Numbered from the stretch's first letter, positions 7,554 through 16,189 are shown. The stretch: 64,000 nt of DNA from JBOGXA01 sp050694175 (GCA_050694175.1 JBOGXA010000008.1:69237-133236), one strand, 5' to 3'. Numbers and translations are program-made. The notes: a model not told the origin generated them from the letters alone.

Positions 7554-8003
7554 TCACACCTTTCGCGACCACTTGAAGTCCGAGCTCCGCCGTCGCCGGC
7601 CCGACAACAAGATGAGAACCGGCAACACGACGAACAGCGCGAGGGCCATGACCGACAGGATCTGGTCGGATCCGGACAGGCGTCCGGCTTCGGACAGATG
7701 AAAAGCGAGGTGAGCCACCGCGAACGGTAACCACGAGACCATCACCGCGCGGAGGACGACTCGATCGAGGGTCACCAGGGCCCACAAGAAAAGGACCGTC
7801 CACGCGACGTACAGCCCGCCCACATCGCGAACGAGGTGCTCGTTATAGGGACCGAGAGTCCCGGCCCACACGCGCCCGAAGCCCGGGAAGTCGCGAAAGA
7901 AGGACTCGGGCGCGAACAGGGCCCACAGGCCGACCGTCCCCGCCTGGACCGCCAGAATAAGCACACCGACGCGCAGCCAGCGGTTGCTCTTGCGAATCTG
8001 CAT
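7554..8003 (-). CDS. Small four-helix membrane protein, unknown function
   Basis: A 149-residue integral membrane protein with about four hydrophobic segments. The ATG at 8003 gives an N-terminus of MQIRKSNRWLR before the first helix; a longer open frame upstream is rich in Arg/Pro and unlikely to be translated. A conserved-looking loop reads GPYNEHLVRDVGGLY, which resembles a family of uncharacterised actinobacterial membrane proteins that share a YNEHLxRDVGxL motif (recalled, not searched). It converges on the CDF exporter with a 9-bp gap, so it belongs to the minus-strand group with the VOC gene upstream. No function can be assigned. Confidence 0.65.
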   Translation of the reverse strand: MQIRKSNRWLRVGVLILAVQAGTVGLWALFAPESFFRDFPGFGRVWAGTLGPYNEHLVRDVGGLYVAWTVLFLWALVTLDRVVLRAVMVSWLPFAVAHLAFHLSEAGRLSGSDQILSVMALALFVVLPVLILLSGRRRRSSDFKWSRKV

Positions 8004-8134
8004 ACGGCCATCGTAGGGGTCGACCGGCCGGCGCGCCCTTGCCACCGGTGGGCGGCGCCAATAACGCCGGCTTGTCTGGGTCCATGACGAAGCGAACACC
8101 CACACTCGCGTCGCCCGCGACCTCGAGCGCGGCC

Positions 8135-8530
8135 TTATTGCTGCGGCGCGGCCACAAACAGCTCAAGCGCGATCCCGTCGGGATCCTTGAAGCTAAGGTG
8201 ATGTCCGAACGGGCTTTCGACGACGCCGGAATGGTCGATGCCGCTCTCGTCCAGCTTCGCCCGCCACTTGTCGAGATCCGCCGTGTCCTGGAGATGCAAG
8301 CCAAAGTGATCGAGTCCGCAGCGCTCGTGCGAGAACCTGTCTCCCGCCGGAGTGCCCGTGTGCTGTCGCAACCCCAGCAACAAATCATCCGGAATCATGT
8401 AGATCTGTACCTCGCTGACCTCATCGGGCCCCTGGAAGATCTTCTGGCCGTCGAATAGCTTCTCGTACCAGGGCCCGCTTACCGACAGATCGCTCACGGT
8501 CAGTGCAACGTGAACTCCTTGAATGCCCAT
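8135..8530 (-). CDS. VOC-superfamily protein (glyoxalase/dioxygenase fold)
   Basis: A 131-residue protein made of two beta-alpha-beta-beta-beta modules typical of the vicinal-oxygen-chelate fold. It begins GIQGVHVALTVSDLS with WYEKLF, and the second module carries LDHFGLHL and the hallmark FKDPDGIALELF near the C-terminus. Metal-ligand candidates are His7, His93 or His96, and Glu125. Members include glyoxalase I, fosfomycin-resistance enzymes and extradiol dioxygenases; nothing visible here decides among them. A short gap (131 bp) separates it from the downstream membrane-protein gene. Confidence 0.82.
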   Translation of the reverse strand: MGIQGVHVALTVSDLSVSGPWYEKLFDGQKIFQGPDEVSEVQIYMIPDDLLLGLRQHTGTPAGDRFSHERCGLDHFGLHLQDTADLDKWRAKLDESGIDHSGVVESPFGHHLSFKDPDGIALELFVAAPQQ

Positions 8531-8733
8531 CGCCCTCTCCTCCCGACGCTGCGTTGTGTTGCAGGGTAGTTACTGGTGCCCGACCGCGCAAGGTGGCTCC
8601 GCCTTGGGCTCTTACTCAGCCGGCGAAAAGTTGCTGGGACGACTCAAGGGAACATGGTCGGCCCGGGGGGCTCGCGCCGCAATACGAGTAGAAAGTTAGG
8701 ATGGTCGCTCAGCGTTCAACATAAGGAGGCGGT

Positions 8734-9021
8734 GTGTACATTCTGCGAATCGAACATCCGGTCTCGGAATACGCCGTCTGGAAGAAAACCTTCGATAGCG
8801 ATCCGATCGGAAGAGAGAGATCAGGAGTGCGCCGTTATCGCATCGCATGCGCAGCCGACGATCCGAACCTCGTGATGATCGATCTGGAGTTCGACAGCAC
8901 GGCTGAGGCCGAAGCCGTTCACGACAAACTGCTCGAGGTGTGGTCCCGTGTCGAGGCAGAAGGCTTGATCAGGCAGCCGCAAGCCCGAGTGGTCGAGGTA
9001 GTCGAAACAGAGGAGTACTGA
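8734..9021 (+). CDS. Small hypothetical protein, possibly a ferredoxin-like dimeric barrel
   Basis: A 95-residue protein that starts at GTG (8734-8736) behind a clear AAGGAGG at 8723-8729. The pattern MYILRIEHPV, YAVWKKTFDSD, GVRRYRIACA, VMIDLEFDSTAEAEA with a trailing helix resembles small alpha/beta-barrel proteins related to antibiotic-biosynthesis monooxygenases, but no catalytic residue is evident. It stands alone between the divergent VOC gene and the AbiE pair. Family assignment is a guess from the strand/helix pattern. Confidence 0.65.
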   Translation: MYILRIEHPVSEYAVWKKTFDSDPIGRERSGVRRYRIACAADDPNLVMIDLEFDSTAEAEAVHDKLLEVWSRVEAEGLIRQPQARVVEVVETEEY

Positions 9022-9145
9022 GTCCGAGCAACGCGAACGAGGAAATTATCCTCGTCCGGTTGAGGCGGGACTTAGTTGACCGCGGCGCTGTGCTCTCTTC
9101 CAAGCTTGGCCTAGATGGCTGTAAGTGCAAGAGAAAGGCGCAAAT

Positions 9146-9158
9146 AGCGATATTCGCT
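9146..9158. promoter_or_regulatory. Candidate AbiEi operator (inverted repeat)
   Basis: AGCGA-TAT-TCGCT is a perfect 5-bp inverted repeat 45 bp before the abiEi start and 10 bp upstream of the proposed -35. AbiEi-type antitoxins are known to repress their own operons by binding inverted repeats near the promoter, so this is a reasonable operator candidate. A single short palindrome of this size can arise by chance. Confidence 0.4.
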
Positions 9159-9167
9159 TAACGATAC

Positions 9168-9197
9168 TTGTATATGGTACCAGCAAGGTTCTATGAT
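9168..9197 (+). promoter_or_regulatory. abiE promoter, predicted leaderless
   Basis: A -35-like TTGTAT (9168-9173), an 18-bp spacer and a -10-like TATGAT (9192-9197) stand directly in front of the abiEi ATG at 9204. Only 6 nt separate the -10 from the start codon, so the transcript would begin at the A of the ATG. No Shine-Dalgarno sequence precedes the start, which agrees with leaderless translation. The region is AT-rich compared with its flanks. Confidence 0.6.
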
Positions 9198-9203
9198 TAG
9201 CGC

Positions 9204-10016
9204 ATGGGAATTCTCCAGGACGCCATAGCAAGGCTTGCTCGACAGGGCAAGCAATTCTTCACAATTCAGGACCTAGTCCAGGTCCTCAATGTCGAGCGCG
9301 CCAAGGCCCAGCAGATTGCGTTCAGACTGGCTAAAGCCGGCTTTGCGACCAGGCTCAAGAGAGGTACATACGCGCTCACTCCTGCAGATGCATGGGGGGA
9401 GCTCGGAGCACAGCCAACCAACTGGTTCGACGCTGCGGCCGCACTGGTCGCTCCTGCTCCCTATTACCTCGCCTACTACACTGGGATGCGCCTTCATCGA
9501 CTGACCCAGCATCCCTTGCGAACATTGTTCATTGCAGTGAGGCGACCGCAACGAGACGTCACGGTTGGGCCTGTCCGCTTTCAGTTCGTAATCCTTGCGG
9601 AGCATCGATTCTTCGGCTACGAGGACCATGTCTTGGAACCGGGTCGGGTGGTGAAGGTGGCCGACCTTGAACGGACTTTCATCGACTGTGTTGATCGTCC
9701 GGATTTGTGTGGAGGGCTTGAGGAAATCCTTCGAGGGTTCAAAAGGCGACAGGCGGAGTTAAATCCCGATCGATTGTTGCGCTACGTGATGCGACTAAAC
9801 GAGCACGCTCTTACCAAACGTCTCGGCTTTCTGCTGGAGTTGGCGGGTTACGGAGAGCCTCGAGTGCTCTGGGAACTGGAGCGAATTGCTGGTCGCGTAA
9901 AGCGGTACGTGCCGCTAGACACCAATAAACAGGATCGAACAGGTCCTCGGAACAAGCGCTGGGAACTCGTGATCAATGCGGACATCGATCAACTTCTTGA
10001 GGTGGGCAAAACATGA
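9204..10016 (+). CDS. abiEi: AbiEi-type antitoxin (type IV toxin-antitoxin)
   Basis: A 270-residue antitoxin/transcription regulator of the AbiE system. An N-terminal winged helix (about residues 15-60, FFTIQDLVQVLNVERAKAQQ followed by RLKRGTYALTP) is followed by the AbiEi C-terminal domain with AYYTGMRLH, PLRTLFIAV and VADLERTFIDCVDRP, the last being a family hallmark. It counteracts the nucleotidyltransferase toxin encoded next without direct contact, and represses its own promoter. It overlaps the toxin start by 4 nt (ATGA). Its codon choice and local base composition are more AT-rich than the neighbours, a sign of recent acquisition. Confidence 0.88.
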   Translation: MGILQDAIARLARQGKQFFTIQDLVQVLNVERAKAQQIAFRLAKAGFATRLKRGTYALTPADAWGELGAQPTNWFDAAAALVAPAPYYLAYYTGMRLHRLTQHPLRTLFIAVRRPQRDVTVGPVRFQFVILAEHRFFGYEDHVLEPGRVVKVADLERTFIDCVDRPDLCGGLEEILRGFKRRQAELNPDRLLRYVMRLNEHALTKRLGFLLELAGYGEPRVLWELERIAGRVKRYVPLDTNKQDRTGPRNKRWELVINADIDQLLEVGKT

Positions 10017-10774
10017 TAGATCACGCCGAGATTCGGGCGCGCGCAAGACGCCTTGGCCTCGATGCTTCCTACGTCGAGAACGACTATGCCCTCTGCCACC
10101 TCCTCGTTGCTATATGTGAGGGCCTTCCGGAGCTCGTATTCCGCGGCGGAACTGCCTTGGCCCGAATTTACTGGCCTGATTTCCGCCTATCTGAAGACCT
10201 AGATTTCACGAGCCAAGGTCCCATATCGGATCTAGAAGTCCGTCTCCAAAATGCGATTCGTGTAGCGAGGGAACGAACGACCTTGAGTCTCGAGCTTGCT
10301 TATGGCCCGCCCCGCGAAAGTTGGTCACGGTCTACCGTCCGGTGGGCAGCTCATGAACTCCTATTGGACGTAAACATGGACGTAACCGTCGCGATGGGGA
10401 AAACTGAAGGAAAGGTAGATCTCCCGTACAAAGACCTCCAGGAGATTGAAGTAATCACTCCCGTGTTCACCCTGACGGAGATGCTGGGGAACAAGTGGTA
10501 CATGCTGAACGACCGCGCGGAGCCTCGGGATCTCTTTGATGTTTGGTCGGGGTTGACTGAGTTCGATGTAGCGTTCGAGGAGATCGAGCGCGGGCATCGA
10601 GCAAGGTATGGCTACGCACCCAGCCCAGGATCTATCTACAACGCGAAGCGATTGGAAGCGCCTTGGGAATCGCGACTGGCGCACCAATTGGCTGATCTTC
10701 CGCCCTTTAACCAGGTCTATCGTGACGTGAAGAGACATTTTGATGAGTGGCAGGATCGGCGGAATGCTGGCTAG
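10013..10774 (+). CDS. abiEii: AbiEii-type nucleotidyltransferase toxin
   Basis: A 253-residue protein of the AbiEii / DUF1814 family of GTP-binding nucleotidyltransferase-like toxins. The active-site signature is complete: FRGGTAL (Gly-Gly of motif I) followed by the acidic pair in SEDLDF, then the third strand with LLLDVNMDVT, and the helical C-terminal half with EMLGNKWYMLNDRAEPRDLFDVW, which holds the conserved Lys and the ERD-like motif of motif III/IV. Such toxins modify tRNA or related targets and abort phage infection. The ATG overlaps the antitoxin stop. The pair is flanked by ordinary chromosomal genes with no visible transposase or att duplication. Confidence 0.88.
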   Translation: MIDHAEIRARARRLGLDASYVENDYALCHLLVAICEGLPELVFRGGTALARIYWPDFRLSEDLDFTSQGPISDLEVRLQNAIRVARERTTLSLELAYGPPRESWSRSTVRWAAHELLLDVNMDVTVAMGKTEGKVDLPYKDLQEIEVITPVFTLTEMLGNKWYMLNDRAEPRDLFDVWSGLTEFDVAFEEIERGHRARYGYAPSPGSIYNAKRLEAPWESRLAHQLADLPPFNQVYRDVKRHFDEWQDRRNAG

Positions 10775-10852
10775 TTTGGGACCTACTTCCAAAGCGATAT
10801 GAAGTCAACTGTCATCGAACGACCCTGACCCTCGGATTAGAAGACCGCGCTG

Positions 10853-12355
10853 TCAGCCCACCGATACCGTCGCGGCGTCGTAACCGGAGGCGCCGTCGGG
10901 GTGCGGGTCGGCCTCGGCCGCAGTCTGGACGGCTCCCGTTCCATCGATCGCCCGGCATCTGATCACCGCGTCGCCGGCTCGTTCCGGCGTCCAGCGGTAA
11001 GCCCACAGCCTCCACGACAGATCTGAGATCGGGTCCTTGAGCATCGCTGCGGCCCACGAGCGTCCGTTGTCCACCGAGACCTCGACCACCGAAACGCGGC
11101 GATCCCCCGCCCATGCGACTCCCGCTATCCAGGTCGGATCGCCCACCCCCGCCGCGAAATCGTCGCCGGCAACGTCGATCCGCGACTGCGTCTTGACGAC
11201 CGCTTCGTCGGACCAGCCGCGGTCCTGCCAGTAGCCCTCGTAGTCGACCGGGACCACCTCGATGGACTCGAGCCACTTCACGTTCTTCATCCCGTAGATG
11301 CTCGGGACGCGTATGCGGCAGGGAAACCCGTGCTCCTGAGTCAACGGATCGCCGTTCTGCGACACGGTGATGAGGGTCGAGGGGCGGCGCGCGACGGTCA
11401 CCGGGATCGAGTCCGAGTAGCCATCGGCCGCTCGAAAAACGACGTCCATCGAATCGGATTGCACTCCGGCCGCGTCGAGGACTTCGCTCAATCGCACTCC
11501 ACCCCATGCGGAGTTACCGACGAGTGTCCCGCCCACTTCGTTGGAGACGCACGCGAGCACCGAAAACTCCTGGACGACCTCGAAGCGACGTTGTAACTCT
11601 TCGAAGGTCATTTCCAGCGGCTTGTCGACTTCTCCGAACACCCGCAGTTTCCAGCCCTCCGCTTCCACCGACGGCTGGATGATGTTGATGTCGACGACGT
11701 AGTGGTCGGCTGCGGTTGTGATCTCGGGTGTGAGCCCGGGGATGTCGGGGAACGGCCCTTGGTCCGGCGCAACCGCCGGTGTTGCCGGTGCGACGAGGGC
11801 AACGTCGGTATCCGGCCCCCGCAGTTTGCGAGCGAACCAGCCGATCACACCTCCGCCCGCCGTGACGGCAAGGGCGGCCCCGATGCCCATCCTCAGCGCG
11901 CGCCGGCGGTCCGGATCGGCGGCAGCCGACCCTTCGGCGGAGTAGATGGCTCGGGCGGCGACCGCGTAGGCCGCTCCCGCAACGAGAACCGAAACCGCGA
12001 CGGAAAGCAGTCTGGCGTCCTCCCCGGGGGCGGCCAACATCGCGGCAGCTGCAGCACCGGCAAGGACGGCACCGACGATCTCGAAGTGGGGGCGACCGCG
12101 GCGGACGGTCACGACGGGCACCCACACACCCACAGCAAAAGCCCCGGTGATCACGCCCGCGGTCACGAGGGGCCGGGCGAGATGACCGAGCGTCTCTATG
12201 AAGAAGGTCGCGATCCCCCCGGGGGTCGCGCGGATGATGGTCTCTGCGAAGGCCGCGGGCGCGAATGGGGCGCCGTCGACGACGGCGGCCGCGAGCCATA
12301 GCACCGACAGCGCCAGGGCGCACGCGACTGCCCCGGCGGTTCGGACGTGACTCAC
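10853..12355 (-). CDS. Membrane-anchored sulfite-oxidase-family molybdoenzyme
   Basis: A 500-residue protein with an N-terminal membrane domain of about five helices (residues 8-175), a linker rich in Ala/Pro, then a molybdopterin-binding catalytic domain (about 215-390) and a C-terminal Ig-like dimerisation domain (about 395-500). The molybdenum-ligating Cys is Cys269 in FSVLACVSNEVGG. Other family marks are SAWGGVRLSEVLD, EHGFPCRIRVPSIYGMKNVKW and the dimerisation-domain VSVDNGRSWAAA. Family members oxidise sulfite or reduce sulfoxides and related compounds; the membrane fusion is common in actinomycetes. The active site should lie outside the cytosol. It is a single gene; no molybdenum-cofactor genes are seen nearby. 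Confidence 0.9.
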   Translation of the reverse strand: MSHVRTAGAVACALALSVLWLAAAVVDGAPFAPAAFAETIIRATPGGIATFFIETLGHLARPLVTAGVITGAFAVGVWVPVVTVRRGRPHFEIVGAVLAGAAAAAMLAAPGEDARLLSVAVSVLVAGAAYAVAARAIYSAEGSAAADPDRRRALRMGIGAALAVTAGGGVIGWFARKLRGPDTDVALVAPATPAVAPDQGPFPDIPGLTPEITTAADHYVVDINIIQPSVEAEGWKLRVFGEVDKPLEMTFEELQRRFEVVQEFSVLACVSNEVGGTLVGNSAWGGVRLSEVLDAAGVQSDSMDVVFRAADGYSDSIPVTVARRPSTLITVSQNGDPLTQEHGFPCRIRVPSIYGMKNVKWLESIEVVPVDYEGYWQDRGWSDEAVVKTQSRIDVAGDDFAAGVGDPTWIAGVAWAGDRRVSVVEVSVDNGRSWAAAMLKDPISDLSWRLWAYRWTPERAGDAVIRCRAIDGTGAVQTAAEADPHPDGASGYDAATVSVG

Positions 12356-12416
12356 CCTCTTATTGTCGGTCCGACCGGCTCATACCGATCACGACTTCAC
12401 CAAACGTTAAGGATTG

Positions 12417-13016
12417 CTACCAGCCGCGGTCGATCCACTCCTTAAGGTGCGGCTTCTCGGCTCCGATCGTCGTGTCGCGGCCGTGGCCGGGGTAGACGGC
12501 AGTATCGTCGTCGAGCACGAACAGCTTCGTGCGGATCGAGTCGATGATCTCGTTGAATCGGTCCCGATCCCCCCACGTGTTGCCCGGCCCGCCCGGGAAC
12601 AACGTGTCGCCCGAAACGAGATGCCGGCCGACCAGCAGGCAGATCCCCCCGGGTGTGTGCCCCGGAGTGTGCAGGACGCGGGCCGTCCTGTTCCCGAACT
12701 CGATCTCGTCACCGTCGTCGAGATTGCGGTCGATCGAAACCGGATAGCTCTCGGCGGGATGCGCAAGGACGGGAACCATCAATCTCTCAACGAGTTCGGG
12801 AAGGGCCTGGATGTGATCGCTGTGACCGTGAGTCTGCACGATCGCAACGATGTTGGCCCCGGCCGACCGGTCGATGATCTTCTCGGGATCGAAACACCCA
12901 TCGATGAGCAGCGCATCGTGCGTCTCTGGGCACTCGATGACGTAGGTGTTGTTCTCCATCGTCCCCACTTCGATCTTTCTGACGATGAGATCGTCGCCCT
13001 CGTAGTGATGTCCCAT
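12417..13016 (-). CDS. Metallo-beta-lactamase-fold hydrolase (glyoxalase II-like)
   Basis: A 199-residue single-domain MBL-fold protein. The di-metal site is complete: THGHSDH (His63, His65, Asp67, His68), LHTPGHTPGG, the bridging Asp in VSGDTLF and the last His in YPGHGRDT. Short glyoxalase II-like proteins of this size hydrolyse thioesters such as S-lactoylglutathione or analogues with other thiols. It follows the ygfZ gene by 3 bp and is probably co-transcribed with it. The physiological thiol in this organism is not known. Confidence 0.87.
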   Translation of the reverse strand: MGHHYEGDDLIVRKIEVGTMENNTYVIECPETHDALLIDGCFDPEKIIDRSAGANIVAIVQTHGHSDHIQALPELVERLMVPVLAHPAESYPVSIDRNLDDGDEIEFGNRTARVLHTPGHTPGGICLLVGRHLVSGDTLFPGGPGNTWGDRDRFNEIIDSIRTKLFVLDDDTAVYPGHGRDTTIGAEKPHLKEWIDRGW

Positions 13017-13019
13017 GGG

Positions 13020-13868
13020 TTACGCGACCACGTGCGCGTCGACGTCGCCGACCTTCACGGTGGCCCCCGGTTCGACCGTGTAACGAAGCATCGCCAGCGC
13101 TCGCTCTCCGCTGGCGCTCGTCACCGCGCCGACCTTTCCTCCGTCGATCGTCACCTCGGCGCCGGCGTCGAGCGGCGCGTCGGCCTCGATCCTCCGCAGG
13201 GTCCGGTTCACCTTCCCCCGGAAGTGGATCTTGGCGACCGCCTCTTGTCCGACGTAACAGCCCTTGTCGAAGTGGACCGCGCGGCCCTCGATCGCCGCCT
13301 CCTGGGGAAGGGTCTTCTCGTTCATGTCACGGCCCCAGCGGGCGATCCCGTTGGCGATGCGAACATCCTCGAGGTCCTGTTCATCGGCACGCGTGACTCC
13401 GGCCCCCTCGAGCCTCTCGACGAGCGGCTCCACCCGGGCGCGCTCGATCCAGATGTAGCCTGCCGGCTCTCCCAGCGATTCCGTGGGATGCAGAATGGGA
13501 CCCGCCCCCACCTCAGAAGCCACCGCTCGCCACTCCGGACCGGCGACCAGAACCAGGCCCATCTCGTTTGTGAGGTCGTCGATCCTGACATCGGTTGCAA
13601 ACACGTAGCGGGCGATCGCGTCGGGAAGGGTGTCGATCAGTTCGGGTTCGAAATGCGTCCAGATGGCGTCGTCGGCGACGAGGGCCTCGAGATAGCCGAC
13701 CATGCGTCCGTGGACGGTGAGGAGGGCGGCGTCGGCGTGGTCGCCGGATTTCAGCCCCTCGAAGTGCTGCGTCATTATCTGATGGAGGAACCAGACGCGC
13801 TGAGACCCCGAGAATCGCAGCTTGCCCCGCTGCGACCGGTCTGCGTAGACAACAGTCTCGAGAACCAC
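13020..13868 (-). CDS. ygfZ: YgfZ/GcvT-like folate-binding protein
   Basis: A 282-residue tetrahydrofolate-binding protein related to the T-protein of the glycine cleavage system. The family signature KGCYVGQE is present, with its conserved Cys, preceded by LPQEAAIEG and followed by KIHFRGKVNRTLR. YgfZ supports assembly or repair of certain iron-sulfur clusters. The GTG start at 13866-13868 has no obvious Shine-Dalgarno, and 24 bp separate it from the acyl-CoA dehydrogenase gene upstream. It lies in a minus-strand run with an MBL-fold hydrolase downstream. Confidence 0.88.
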   Translation of the reverse strand: MVLETVVYADRSQRGKLRFSGSQRVWFLHQIMTQHFEGLKSGDHADAALLTVHGRMVGYLEALVADDAIWTHFEPELIDTLPDAIARYVFATDVRIDDLTNEMGLVLVAGPEWRAVASEVGAGPILHPTESLGEPAGYIWIERARVEPLVERLEGAGVTRADEQDLEDVRIANGIARWGRDMNEKTLPQEAAIEGRAVHFDKGCYVGQEAVAKIHFRGKVNRTLRRIEADAPLDAGAEVTIDGGKVGAVTSASGERALAMLRYTVEPGATVKVGDVDAHVVA

Positions 13869-13892
13869 GACGAAATTCTCGCAGCCCTGCGC

Positions 13893-14996
13893 CTATAGCC
13901 GTTCGCCGTCCAGCAACGCGTGCGCCACCTCGGCCCGATGCGTGCGCGGGTGGCCTTCGAAAGACTCGATCCATTGGGCCCGCTTGTAGTAGCGGTGCAG
14001 TGGGTGTTCCCATGTGAACCCGATGCCCCCGTGCACCTGTATGGAGCGTTCGCACGCGGCCACCGCCGTCTCCGCCGCGAACGCCTTTGCGGCGGAGACC
14101 GCCGTGGGCGCGGTCTCCGGCTGTTCGGCGACGCACCACGCCGCCCAATATGCGAGGGAGCGGGCAAGCTCGACCTCGGCATACGTGTCGGCGATCTTGT
14201 GCGACACCGCCTGGTAAGCACCGATCGGACGGTCGAACTGAGTGCGCGCCCTCGCGTGCTCGGCCGCCAGGGACAGCGCATATTCGCCCACGCCGACGGC
14301 CTCGAGGGCGAGCCCGGCAAGGGCCCGCAACCGTGTCCGCTCCAGGAGTGCGGCCGCATCCGAGCCCGCGACGAGAAGGTCCGCCGGCACCGCCTCGAGC
14401 TCCATTCGCCCCAGGCGGCGGGTCGAGTCCATCGTCGACGACGCCCGCGCGCTTCCGTTGCGAAGCGCCCACAGACCCAGTCCGTCGACCGAGCGAGCCA
14501 CGACGACCACGACATCGCAGCACCCCGCGTCGGGAATGAGCACCTTTTCACCTGAGAGCCGCCACTCATCCTCGTGACCCTCTGCCTTGCATCCGATAGC
14601 GTCGATGTCCGCAAGCGAGTGGGGCCCGGCGGGTTCGGCCCACGCCAGAGTCGCCGCGGCGCGCCCCGCAATAACATCTGCGATCAACCGCTCGTCGCCT
14701 TCGAGAGCGGGCAGCGCCAGCCCGACCGTCGACCAGTAGGGCCCCGGATAGAGGGCGCGCCCCAGCTCCTCAAAGACGACCGATTCCTCGACGAAAGTCA
14801 TCCCGGCGCCGCCGACGGATTCGGGGCTCGAGAGTCCGATCCAGCCGAGCTCGCCCATCGCCGGCCACGACGCCGCGTCCCATCCGTCCTCGGAATCGGC
14901 GATGCTCGCCACCACGTCGGCCGGGAACCTATCTCCAAGCCACGCCCGCGCCTGCTCACGAAGCATCTGTTGCTCGTCGGTGAACGAGAAGTCCAT
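13893..14996 (-). CDS. Acyl-CoA dehydrogenase, second subunit
   Basis: A 367-residue flavoprotein of the acyl-CoA dehydrogenase superfamily: N-terminal helical domain (MDFSFTDEQQMLREQARAW), middle beta domain and C-terminal helical domain with ARARTQFDRPIGAYQAV and VHGGIGFTWEHPLHRYYKRA. Its ATG overlaps the stop of the larger subunit gene (TGATG), which implies equimolar coupled translation and a heteromeric enzyme of the kind actinomycetes use on sterol side chains and other bulky acyl-CoAs. The classical YEGT catalytic segment is not visible at its C-terminus, where SFEGHPRTHRAEVA is seen instead, so which subunit supplies the base cannot be decided by eye. Confidence 0.87.
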   Translation of the reverse strand: MDFSFTDEQQMLREQARAWLGDRFPADVVASIADSEDGWDAASWPAMGELGWIGLSSPESVGGAGMTFVEESVVFEELGRALYPGPYWSTVGLALPALEGDERLIADVIAGRAAATLAWAEPAGPHSLADIDAIGCKAEGHEDEWRLSGEKVLIPDAGCCDVVVVVARSVDGLGLWALRNGSARASSTMDSTRRLGRMELEAVPADLLVAGSDAAALLERTRLRALAGLALEAVGVGEYALSLAAEHARARTQFDRPIGAYQAVSHKIADTYAEVELARSLAYWAAWCVAEQPETAPTAVSAAKAFAAETAVAACERSIQVHGGIGFTWEHPLHRYYKRAQWIESFEGHPRTHRAEVAHALLDGERL

Positions 14997-16189
14997 CAGC
15001 GGCTCCTCGGCAGTCCCACGACGCGCTCGGCAATGATGTTCCTGAGCACCTCCGACGTCCCCGCCTCGATCGTGTTGCCCCGGCTACGCAACTGTTGGTA
15101 CTGCCAGTAGCCGTTCCACGTCGAATCGTCGCCGTCGAGCTGGGACGCCGGGCCCATGATTTCGAGGGCCAGCTTCGTCAGACGCTGGTTCGACTCCGAC
15201 CACACGAGCTTTGCGATCGATCCCTCGGGTCCGGGAACACCCGTCTTCATGAGCTGGGTCAACGACCGGTAGTTGGTGAAGCGCAGCGCCTGCAACTCGA
15301 TCCACTGGGCCGCGAGACGGTCGCGCACGACGGGATCGTCGGCAGCCCGCGCGCCGTTCGTCCTCGTCTCGACTGCAAGAGCAATCAGCTTGCGAACGGC
15401 AACCTCGAGTCGCGCAGTGAGTGCGAACCCCAGGGTTCCTCGCTCGTGCAAGAGCGTGGTCATCGCCACGCCCCAGCCGCCGTCGATCTCACCGAGAACG
15501 CGCGAGACCGGGATGCGCACGTCGTTGAAGAAGATCTCGTTGAACTCGGGATCGCCGGTGATCTGACGCAGGGGCCGGACCTCGACACCGGGGGCGTGCA
15601 TATCGGCCAGCAGATAGGTGATGCCTTTATGTTTCGGCGCCTGTGTGTTGGTGCGCACGAGAAGGATGCAGTAGTCGGCTATGTGCGCGTACGACGACCA
15701 CACTTTTTGCCCGGCGACCACGAACTCGTCGCCGTCGAGCTCGGCGCGCGTCTTGAGCGACGCGAGGTCGGATCCGGACCCGGGCTCGGAGAAGCCCTGG
15801 CACCAGACCTCCTCGCCCGAGAGGATCTTTGCCAGATGGCGCGCCTTCTGCTCGTCGGTGCCGTGGGCGATGATCGTCGGTCCGGCCATACCCAATCCAA
15901 TAATCCCAACGTGCTCCGGTGCTTCGGCCCGCGCGATCTCCTCGAGCAGGATCGCCTGGTGCGTGTAGGGGGCCCCGGCGCCGCCGTACTCCTTCGGCCA
16001 TGTCAGCCCCGCGAAGCCGGCCTCGAAAAGCCTCCGGCTCCAGTCGCGCACAAGCGCCTCTTCCCCCCTCCCCGGGCCGGGCGGGCGGTCACGCCACCCG
16101 GGCGGAAGGTTCGCCTCGATCCACGCGCGCACCTCGGCGCGAAAGGTGGCTTCTTCGGGCGAATCGCGGAAATCCATTCGGGCCGGCAT
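14996..16189 (-). CDS. Acyl-CoA dehydrogenase, large subunit
   Basis: A 397-residue acyl-CoA dehydrogenase. Visible marks: WPKEYGGAGA, the FAD/substrate motif CQGFSEPGSGSDLASL, GQKVWSSYAHIADY, LHERGTL, and the C-terminal NTIEAGTSEVLRNIIAERVVGLPR, where the YEGT position of the classical enzymes reads IEAGT. It desaturates an acyl-CoA at C2-C3, passing electrons to an electron-transfer flavoprotein. I chose the ATG at 16187-16189, with a GGAG 9 nt upstream; an internal ATG four codons later is a close alternative, and the longer open frame upstream lacks conserved sequence. It is coupled by a 1-nt overlap to the second subunit. Confidence 0.88.
   Translation of the reverse strand: MPARMDFRDSPEEATFRAEVRAWIEANLPPGWRDRPPGPGRGEEALVRDWSRRLFEAGFAGLTWPKEYGGAGAPYTHQAILLEEIARAEAPEHVGIIGLGMAGPTIIAHGTDEQKARHLAKILSGEEVWCQGFSEPGSGSDLASLKTRAELDGDEFVVAGQKVWSSYAHIADYCILLVRTNTQAPKHKGITYLLADMHAPGVEVRPLRQITGDPEFNEIFFNDVRIPVSRVLGEIDGGWGVAMTTLLHERGTLGFALTARLEVAVRKLIALAVETRTNGARAADDPVVRDRLAAQWIELQALRFTNYRSLTQLMKTGVPGPEGSIAKLVWSESNQRLTKLALEIMGPASQLDGDDSTWNGYWQYQQLRSRGNTIEAGTSEVLRNIIAERVVGLPRSR

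Noticed and set aside
9022..10852. Mobile element carrying the AbiE pair
   Set aside because: I found no transposase, integrase, terminal inverted repeats or target-site duplication around the pair.
12414..13898. A 494-codon open frame on the plus strand opposite the MBL-fold and ygfZ genes
   Set aside because: It is antisense to two genes with complete catalytic motifs; such long frames are common shadows in GC-rich DNA, and its translation shows no recognisable domain.
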